DNA of 10,438 nucleotides from Deltaproteobacteria bacterium RIFCSPLOWO2_02_FULL_57_26 (GTDB lineage Bacteria; Desulfobacterota; Binatia; UBA9968): positions 1-10,438 of the forward strand of contig MGSI01000057.1 in NCBI GenBank assembly GCA_001798455.1, in the 5' to 3' direction. Both the position numbers and the translations under genes were made by a program. This document shows, piece by piece, positions 5,038 through 10,438 of the stretch. Below the pieces are notes generated by a model, which made no database searches, had not been told where the DNA came from, and saw nothing but the letters and a program-made list of their open reading frames with translations. Every line of letters starts with the position of its first letter. Positions within the stretch are counted from its first letter, which is position 1.

Positions 5038-6890
5038 TGGATTCCTTCTGTTTTGTCGGACGAGACCTCTTGCCTCCTGGCTTGATATTCCGGGATAGAA
5101 ACCATCGGCGGCCGCTCATGGTCCCGGATCTCTTTGACCTCCAGGGCGTAGCCCTGCTGCCGATGCTTGATGAGCTTCATGCTCTGATTAATCTCTTCCA
5201 AAAGCTTGATCATACTTTTCTCTTCCAACCTCTGGACGAAAACCTGGATGATGGCGAACGACATCTGGCTCAGAGCCGATAACGTTTGGTTGCGGTGGAT
5301 ACGCTCCTCTAAATCAACCTGGGCAATCGCGCGCAGGCCAAACTCGTTGAACAGATCGATTAAGAGCCCTGTCTCGACACCGTAGCCGGTAAAGAACGGC
5401 ACACGCTCAAGGGCCCCTCTCCGGCCGCCATACTCCCCGGCTAAGGGTTGGATGATACCTGAGAGTTCCGGAAAGAAAAGGTTTAAAAAAGGCCGCGCGG
5501 TAAGCTCCGTGACCCTCCCCCCGCCTTCGGCATAGATCACCCCTTCTGCCTTGAGCGGACGGCGGTAAAACCCCTTGACGTATTGGATCTCGGGCTCTTT
5601 AAGCAGGGGACCCAAGATGCCATAGACAAAGCCCGGGTGAATGTTCTTGATGTCGGTGTCAATCCAGACAACGATATCCCCATTCAGAACATAGAGACTT
5701 TTCCACAGAGCCTCCCCCTTACCACGATAGGAGCCATACTGGGGCAGTATCTCCTGGTGGACGTAAACCGGTATGCCGAGATCTTCAGCGATTCTCACCG
5801 TTTCGTCAGTGGACCTGGAATCGATGAGCACAATCTCATCCAAAAGCGGGCACTCGTCAAAGAGTCTTTCTTTAACCGTCCGGATAATACTTCCCACGGT
5901 CTCGGCTTCATTCAAAGCCGGCAGCCCCAGGCTAATGGTCAGGCCTCGTCTTTCTTTAAGCTCTACCAACTTCTTGAGATCGTTAAATTCCGTTCTGTGG
6001 AAGCTATTCTCGGCGAACCACTTATCCACCCTTTCGGATAAGGTTTTCGGTTTCACCCATAGCTCGCTGGAGAGGCCGGAAGGAAATGGCTGGGGGGTCT
6101 TGACGACTAGCAATGGCTTCTCCGTCTCCCTCGCTATATGCTCGACAATAGGCGCCAAGAAAAAGGCCCGAGGCTCAGTACTCGCCCCTGCTCCGACAAT
6201 GACCATGTCATGTCTTTTGGACTCCTCGATGATGATACTCTGGGGATCTCCCTGGACGGTTAAGAGGCGTTTCACGTGCGGGTGGAATCGGAGCTTCTGT
6301 AGAAAAGAGCGGTAGAGTTGACCCCCAAACTCAGGAGCTGGAAATCGCTGCTCGCAGTGGAGAACCGTCACCTCTGCGTTGAGGGATACTGCCAGCCGGC
6401 TTGCAATCTCGAGAGCAAACTCTGCGTAAGGACCGCCGCGAACGGGAAGAAGGAGGCGTTTTAAGTCTGAGAGATTTTCCGCCCGCACGACGATAGAGTT
6501 ACAAGGAGGATGATCTAGAAGGCGGTCGACCGTGGACCCGAAGAAACGATCCTCAGAAGCGGTGAATCCCTTCCACGGCAACAAGAGGAGATCACAGGAT
6601 TCCTCTTTTGCAGTCTCCGCAATCCCCTCTGACAGACGGTGAGAAACCCTCACCAGGGTCTTGAGCTCCACTCTATCATCCCACAAATGAGATTTAAGCT
6701 CCTCTAAAACAGCCCGGTAACTGCGCGCCTCCTCCGTTCCCTCACTCAGCGAGGTCTCTTCTGGGATTCTGACCACGCTAAGGGCAAGAATTTTGCCTTC
6801 CGGCGGGAGCAGGGCCGCCGCCAGCTTCAGATAAGGCGCCGCATAGGCAGGATCGGTGATAGGGATAAGAACCTTATTGATCAACTCCAT
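5034..6890 (-). CDS. gpgS: Glucosyl-3-phosphoglycerate synthase with N-terminal tandem universal-stress domains
   Basis: The C-terminal half is a retaining GT-A glycosyltransferase of family GT81. It transfers glucose from a sugar nucleotide to 3-phosphoglycerate, the first step of glucosylglycerate synthesis. Visible signatures are PALNEAETVGSII (324-336), LIDSRSTDET (355-364), GKGEALWKSL (390-399), the metal-binding DTD (411-413), KGFYRRPL (439-446), GGGRVTELTARP (456-467), QPLAGEYGGRR (481-491), GYGVETGLLID (502-512) and H532 in RIHRN. These closely follow mycobacterial GpgS. Residues 1 to about 138 and 143 to about 265 are two UspA-like domains. The first keeps G-9x-G-S-T (G108, G118-ST) of the nucleotide site but has proline for the first glycine. 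The second has lost the distal GS. At 618 residues the protein is nearly twice the usual GpgS length (about 320-330). A charged tail (560-618) is also extra. It starts 24 bases after the preceding gene, with no clear ribosome site, and overlaps mpgP. Confidence 0.93.
   Translation of the reverse strand: MELINKVLIPITDPAYAAPYLKLAAALLPPEGKILALSVVRIPEETSLSEGTEEARSYRAVLEELKSHLWDDRVELKTLVRVSHRLSEGIAETAKEESCDLLLLPWKGFTASEDRFFGSTVDRLLDHPPCNSIVVRAENLSDLKRLLLPVRGGPYAEFALEIASRLAVSLNAEVTVLHCEQRFPAPEFGGQLYRSFLQKLRFHPHVKRLLTVQGDPQSIIIEESKRHDMVIVGAGASTEPRAFFLAPIVEHIARETEKPLLVVKTPQPFPSGLSSELWVKPKTLSERVDKWFAENSFHRTEFNDLKKLVELKERRGLTISLGLPALNEAETVGSIIRTVKERLFDECPLLDEIVLIDSRSTDETVRIAEDLGIPVYVHQEILPQYGSYRGKGEALWKSLYVLNGDIVVWIDTDIKNIHPGFVYGILGPLLKEPEIQYVKGFYRRPLKAEGVIYAEGGGRVTELTARPFLNLFFPELSGIIQPLAGEYGGRRGALERVPFFTGYGVETGLLIDLFNEFGLRAIAQVDLEERIHRNQTLSALSQMSFAIIQVFVQRLEEKSMIKLLEEINQSMKLIKHRQQGYALEVKEIRDHERPPMVSIPEYQARRQEVSSDKTEGIH
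5043..5047 (-). promoter_or_regulatory. Shine-Dalgarno deciding the TTG start of the phosphatase gene
   Basis: AGAAGGA (core AAGGA) on the minus strand lies inside the last codons of gpgS, five bases before the TTG at 5037. The encoded protein then begins MTVPRLIIITDLDG, placing the catalytic aspartate about eleven residues in, as usual for the family. This supports TTG over any later ATG. Confidence 0.7.
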
Positions 6891-6914
6891 GGAGTAGCTT
6901 TATTACGACAAAAT

Positions 6915-8225
6915 TTAAGGTCTCCAGCCCTGTAGAACTTTTTGGAAAAATCCTTTTTCCTCAGGCTCTTTTCCTTCACGCTCCCACACTTTTAGTAAAT
7001 AGTCCTTTTCTCTCTCGAAAACCTCGGCCTGTTCTTCAACTACCTGCTCGGACTCTACGCTCTTCATCTTGGCAGCCTCGTTGACAAAAGAAGCAACCCT
7101 TCCGTGATAGAGAGGGCTGATGACATCGATCAGTTTCGCGCGGTTTTTTGGCCAATGGTGAAAGGTAGCGGCAAGCTCATAGAGAACCTTGGCCCAGGAG
7201 TCCACGGGGAAAAGGAAATCTTTGGTTTCAGCACTGGCCAACCGGCGCAAGGTTTCATAGCAGGGTGGACTAAGAAGCTCTTTCCAGAGCGTGCCGAAGT
7301 GCTGAAAGCCGAGCTTGTAGTTATAGATTAATAGGTCCAGATTCACTTCTATGGGTTCCGGCTCTGAAAACTCCGTGAGACCGAAGGTCTCCACGGGCTC
7401 GCTGCCTCGAACCTTCTTCCATATCTCGGCATTTTGCTCCATAAGCGTAAACAGGGTCCAAACCACCTGACGGAACATAGGACCTAAAGAGCTCGCTGGG
7501 TCCTTGGGGTCATGGACCTTTACTCCCAAATTCGCCTGGCAAATCCGAAAGCCATGAGTAATAGCATGAGTCGTCATCCAGATATCAATGCCAAAGCGCG
7601 CCACATCGGTCATCCAGACATTCTGCCGGATATAGGAGCTAACCGTGTCGTGAGAGAGGCCGAAGTCGCCGCCGATGGGCTGGCGGACTCTCTTCCCGTA
7701 GAGGGCTCGAGTGAGGTTATAGACCACGTTATTCGTGATGGTGCCGTCGTACTTATAGCGGGAGTAAATCGGGGCAACAAACTGATAGTCCTTATCCAGC
7801 ACCGGCTCCAAGAGGTATTTCACCCACTCAGGGGTGATGCTCCTCAGGTCGGCATCGACGACAGCACAAGCACGAACTCCCAATTTCTCCACCGCTTCAA
7901 AAATGGCGCGGAATGCCGTCCCCTTACCGGCAATCCCGCGATAGATGAAGATAATCTTTTCCTGCCAGGGCATGATTGCTTGCTCACGCGCCACCTCGCG
8001 GGTATCGTCGGTGGAACCCCCATCGGAGATCAAGATCACGGATCTTGCCGACTTGTAATGCTTCGCAAGTCCGCTGCTGACCTGCTTAATAACGTTGGCG
8101 ATGGTGCTCTCGTTGTTGTAGCAGGGAATTCCGACGACGATATCCGCGGCCTCGATCTGCTCAATCCGCTTCGCCAAGTAAGAGCGGAATGCGGTCTCGT
8201 AGTTCATAGCAGCTTCCGACTCCAT
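6915..8225 (-). CDS. GT-A glycosyltransferase, probably acting on glycosylglycerate-type solutes
   Basis: A 436-residue cytoplasmic glycosyltransferase with no signal peptide or membrane segment. The GT-A domain (about 25-270) shows VVGIPCYNNEST (30-41), ISDGGSTDDT (66-75), AGKGTAFRAI (99-108), the metal-binding DAD (124-126), QPIGGDFGLS (182-191), FGIDIWMTTHA (211-221) and a possible metal-ligand H238 in VKVHDP. The order GKG, DxD, QPxGG, GxD, H matches retaining enzymes of the mannosylglycerate synthase (GT78) and GpgS (GT81) type, so it is a relative of its neighbour rather than an ordinary GT2. Residues 280-436 form a helical, charged C-terminal region I do not recognise. A plausible role, by analogy with Petrotoga MggA, is adding a second sugar (e.g. 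mannose) to glucosyl-3-phosphoglycerate. The donor and acceptor cannot be read from the sequence. The ATG at 8225 has GGGAG six bases upstream, favouring it over the ATG seven codons later. Confidence 0.85.
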   Translation of the reverse strand: MESEAAMNYETAFRSYLAKRIEQIEAADIVVGIPCYNNESTIANVIKQVSSGLAKHYKSARSVILISDGGSTDDTREVAREQAIMPWQEKIIFIYRGIAGKGTAFRAIFEAVEKLGVRACAVVDADLRSITPEWVKYLLEPVLDKDYQFVAPIYSRYKYDGTITNNVVYNLTRALYGKRVRQPIGGDFGLSHDTVSSYIRQNVWMTDVARFGIDIWMTTHAITHGFRICQANLGVKVHDPKDPASSLGPMFRQVVWTLFTLMEQNAEIWKKVRGSEPVETFGLTEFSEPEPIEVNLDLLIYNYKLGFQHFGTLWKELLSPPCYETLRRLASAETKDFLFPVDSWAKVLYELAATFHHWPKNRAKLIDVISPLYHGRVASFVNEAAKMKSVESEQVVEEQAEVFEREKDYLLKVWEREGKEPEEKGFFQKVLQGWRP

Positions 8226-8231
8226 TGTTAA

Positions 8232-8236
8232 CTCCC
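8232..8236 (-). promoter_or_regulatory. Shine-Dalgarno for the glycosyltransferase gene
   Basis: GGGAG on the minus strand lies six bases before the ATG at 8225. It selects the first of two nearby in-frame ATGs; the second would begin MNYETAFRSYL. It lies in the 38-base gap after the channel gene, so no room for a conventional separate promoter is evident. Confidence 0.65.
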
Positions 8237-8263
8237 ATGGGAAGGACTTTCAAGCGAGCGTCC

Positions 8264-9349
8264 TCATCCCTGACCTCCTGGCCCCGCGTTTTGGGAACGG
8301 CTATCTGGTTCCGCCTTCATGTAAATTGTACGGATCGGGAATGGGATCGTGATGCCCTCTCGGTTGTACCTTTCCTGCAACCTCTTGATAAACTCATGCT
8401 TGATTAAGAAGTTGTCAACGAACTCTCGTGCGCGCAGGATCACTGTGAAGTCGATGCTGGATTGGTTAAAGGTGTGATATCGGATGAACGGCTCAAAGCT
8501 CGGGACGCCACCCGGCACTGTTTGAAGGACTCCTTTGCCCACCTCACACGTCACCCTTTCGACCTTTTCTAAATCGCTATCGTAGTGCACTCCGACCTGT
8601 ACCAAAACCGCGAGCTCGTTTTCCGGTAAGTAATAGTTCGTGATATTGCTTTGTACAAGTTTGCTATTCGGGACCACGACCATATTGTTGGGAAGCATTC
8701 TTATTCTTGTACTGCGCCAACCGATGCGATCTACGTATCCTTCCTCCCCGCTTTCCAGGCGCACATAATGGCCCACCTCGATGGGACGATCCGCCTTAAT
8801 ATAGAGCCCGGCGAAGAAGTTCCCCAAAGTATCTTGAAGGGCGATGGCCACCGCCAAACTGCCGATGCCGAGGGTGGTGAGAATAGGAGTCAGTGAGATT
8901 CCCAGGTTATCGAGAATGATCATTCCACCGACGGCGATAAGGACGATCTTGGTAAGAATTTCCATCGGGCCCTTGATGCTGCGCATGGCCTCATAGCGGG
9001 CCTCCACGTTCCGGAGTATAACCAAGGCCGCTTTGGTTAAGAGAAAGATAGCTAAAAGCAGGCCCGAAAGGGCGAGCAGTCCGTGAGCGGCCCGGAGTAC
9101 CTTTGGAGGTAAAGGGACCACATCAAGAATCAAGAGAAGACCCCCCACCAGAAGAAGCGGAAAAAGATATCTGTCGACAAGCCGATAAATCCGGTCGTCA
9201 AATTCCGTTGCGGTTTTTCGCACAACTCTTCTCAAAATAGAGAGTATGGCAATATTGGCCAAATACGCCAAAATGACTGCCGCAAGGACAATAAGAGGCA
9301 ACACCACCCAAGGATTCATAGGAATTTTGATGCCAAGCATTTCGGTCAT
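8264..9349 (-). CDS. MscS-family mechanosensitive channel
   Basis: A 361-residue inner-membrane channel of the small-conductance mechanosensitive family, which opens under membrane tension and releases ions and small solutes during hypo-osmotic shock. Hydrophobic segments lie at about 13-37, 61-78, 88-112, 130-148 and the pore helix region 154-183. That makes it larger at the N-terminus than E. coli MscS (286 residues, three segments). The pore-lining stretch GIGSLAVAIALQDTLGNFFA (161-180) and the following beta domain (GHYVRLESGEEGYVDRIGWRSTRIR, with NNMVVVPNSKL at 221-231) are the clearest family signatures. The C-terminal cytoplasmic domain is complete, ending in a short polar tail. The ATG at 9349 overlaps the otsA stop (ATGA), with GAGG seven bases upstream. 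Its place between solute-synthesis genes fits a safety-valve role, though some family members are nucleotide- or ligand-gated. Confidence 0.95.
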   Translation of the reverse strand: MTEMLGIKIPMNPWVVLPLIVLAAVILAYLANIAILSILRRVVRKTATEFDDRIYRLVDRYLFPLLLVGGLLLILDVVPLPPKVLRAAHGLLALSGLLLAIFLLTKAALVILRNVEARYEAMRSIKGPMEILTKIVLIAVGGMIILDNLGISLTPILTTLGIGSLAVAIALQDTLGNFFAGLYIKADRPIEVGHYVRLESGEEGYVDRIGWRSTRIRMLPNNMVVVPNSKLVQSNITNYYLPENELAVLVQVGVHYDSDLEKVERVTCEVGKGVLQTVPGGVPSFEPFIRYHTFNQSSIDFTVILRAREFVDNFLIKHEFIKRLQERYNREGITIPFPIRTIYMKAEPDSRSQNAGPGGQG

Positions 9350-10438
9350 TGTCTTTCCTCACTGATTCGGCCAAGGCTTTCTAGAAAGCTTCTACACCAC
9401 CAGTAGACATCTCTTTCCTTGACGGCCTGACGGAGCCGCTCCATCCGACGCCGTTTTTCCGTTTCCGGCATGGAGAGGGCAAAATGAATTGCGTCCGCCA
9501 ATCCCTCAATGTCGTAGGGGTTAACGATGATCGCGTCGGTCAGAGTCCCCGCTGCCCCTGTGAATTCACTGAGTATCAGACCGCCATCTTGCTTTACCCT
9601 CGAAGCGACGTACTCCTTCGCGACCAGATTCATTCCATCCCTTAGTGGAGTAATGAGGGCGAGGTCCGCTGCCAGGTAATAGGTCACGAGCTCCTCTATG
9701 GGAGAGCCCCGGTAGAGATAGCGCAAGGGAACCCACTTTCGACCGCTAAAGCGTCCGGTGATGCGTCCGATGGCTTCGTCGATCTCGCGTCTCAAGCTCT
9801 TGTATTCATCGACCCGGACACGGGACGGAACCGCAATCTGGATCATGCAGACCCGGCCGTGAAACTGTGGATACTTTTCGAGAAAGCGCTCAAAGGCTAA
9901 CAGTCGCTCGTGGATCCCCTTGGTGTAGTCGAGCCGATCCACGCCGAGGATGATTTGCTCAACCCCCAGTTCTCTGCGCAGCTCCCATGCCTTCTCGGTG
10001 ATAACAGGGTTTGCGGCCAGCTTATTCCACTTCCAAAAATCGATCCCCACCGGAAAGGCCCCAACTTGGATGACCCGGCCCTCGTACCGGATGGTGCCGC
10101 CCTCACGATCCACAGGGGCGTTGAGCACATCCTGGACGCATCGAAGGAAGTGCTCCGCATGTAGCGGAAGGTGAAAGCCGATCAAGTCGCTCCCCAAGAG
10201 GCCGCGCAGGACCTCCTCGCGCCAGGGAAGAACCCGAAATACAGGAGAGGCGGGGAAGGGAATATGCCAGAAAAAGCCGATCGAGAGATCGGGGCGCCCT
10301 TTTCTCAGGAGGGCGGGCAGGAGGGTCAGGTGAAAGTCGTGAACCCAGACAAGGTCGTGATCGCTCGGACCCTCCATAAACGCTTGAGCAAACTTCTCAT
10401 TCACCGCCTGATAGGCGCTCCAGTATTCAGCCCGAAAG
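9346..10438 (-). CDS. otsA: Trehalose-6-phosphate synthase (5' partial)
   Basis: A family GT20 retaining glycosyltransferase that makes trehalose-6-phosphate from UDP-glucose (or ADP/GDP-glucose) and glucose-6-phosphate in the cytoplasm. The frame is open to the window edge, and 363 residues are visible out of a usual 460-480, so about 110 N-terminal residues are missing. The first visible residues FRAEYWSAYQAVNEKFA align with the YW...Y...N..FA region of E. coli OtsA, so the GTG at 10404 is not the real start. Diagnostic motifs are VWVHDFHL, IGFFWHIPFP, GVDRLDYTKG (the Arg/Lys that bind donor phosphates), TPLRDGMNLVAKEY and LSEFTGAAG. The C-terminus is complete and there is no fused OtsB phosphatase domain. 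No trehalose-6-phosphate phosphatase is visible in the window; the HAD enzyme at 5037-4204 belongs to a different family. The stop overlaps the channel gene start (ATGA). Confidence 0.97.
   Translation of the reverse strand, partial: FRAEYWSAYQAVNEKFAQAFMEGPSDHDLVWVHDFHLTLLPALLRKGRPDLSIGFFWHIPFPASPVFRVLPWREEVLRGLLGSDLIGFHLPLHAEHFLRCVQDVLNAPVDREGGTIRYEGRVIQVGAFPVGIDFWKWNKLAANPVITEKAWELRRELGVEQIILGVDRLDYTKGIHERLLAFERFLEKYPQFHGRVCMIQIAVPSRVRVDEYKSLRREIDEAIGRITGRFSGRKWVPLRYLYRGSPIEELVTYYLAADLALITPLRDGMNLVAKEYVASRVKQDGGLILSEFTGAAGTLTDAIIVNPYDIEGLADAIHFALSMPETEKRRRMERLRQAVKERDVYWWCRSFLESLGRISEERQ

Noticed and set aside
7512..8231. A 239-residue open frame on the plus strand
   Set aside because: It is antisense to the glycosyltransferase gene, which has clear motifs; the plus reading has none.
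9346..10404. otsA starting at the GTG at 10404
   Set aside because: Residues upstream of it in the same frame (FRAEYWSAYQA) match OtsA, so the gene simply runs off the window edge.

Overview
The window carries one bacterial gene block read entirely from the minus strand (right to left). It looks like a compatible-solute and turgor-response island joined to a sugar ABC importer. The DNA is moderately to strongly GC-rich, starts are ATG/TTG, and Shine-Dalgarno sequences and ATGA overlaps are frequent, so it is bacterial. The gene mix (GT81-type GpgS, an MPGP-type phosphatase, OtsA, a MalK-type ATPase) and an AAATCCCCC/GGGGGATTT palindrome would suit an uncultivated soil or subsurface lineage such as Deltaproteobacteria, NC10, Rokubacteria or Nitrospirota. 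That placement is only an impression.

Layout in transcription order. (1) 10438-9346: trehalose-6-phosphate synthase OtsA, with its N-terminus cut by the window edge. (2) 9349-8264: MscS-family mechanosensitive channel, ATGA overlap with otsA. (3) 8225-6915: a GT-A glycosyltransferase related to the retaining GT78/GT81 type, substrate unknown. (4) 6890-5034: glucosyl-3-phosphoglycerate synthase (GpgS) with two universal-stress-protein domains fused to its N-terminus. (5) 5037-4204: HAD phosphatase of the mannosyl-/glucosyl-3-phosphoglycerate phosphatase family, with a TTG start overlapping the gpgS stop. (6-8) 4192-1228: periplasmic sugar-binding protein and two MalF/MalG-type permeases, coupled by ATGA overlaps. 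(9) A 292-base gap holding a 147-base element with terminal inverted repeats and a strong central hairpin (MITE-like). (10) 935-1: the importer ATPase, cut at its C-terminus by the window edge, whose only sensible start codon reads ATC.

How the parts may work together (inference). OtsA makes trehalose-6-phosphate. GpgS plus the phosphatase should make glucosylglycerate, and the neighbouring glycosyltransferase may extend or vary that glycoside, for example toward a mannosylglucosylglycerate-like solute. MscS would release solutes on hypo-osmotic shock. The importer, whose binding protein resembles trehalose/maltose-binding proteins, could recover leaked trehalose or glycosides. Base composition appears to rise downstream of about position 4200, so the importer may have joined the solute genes separately.
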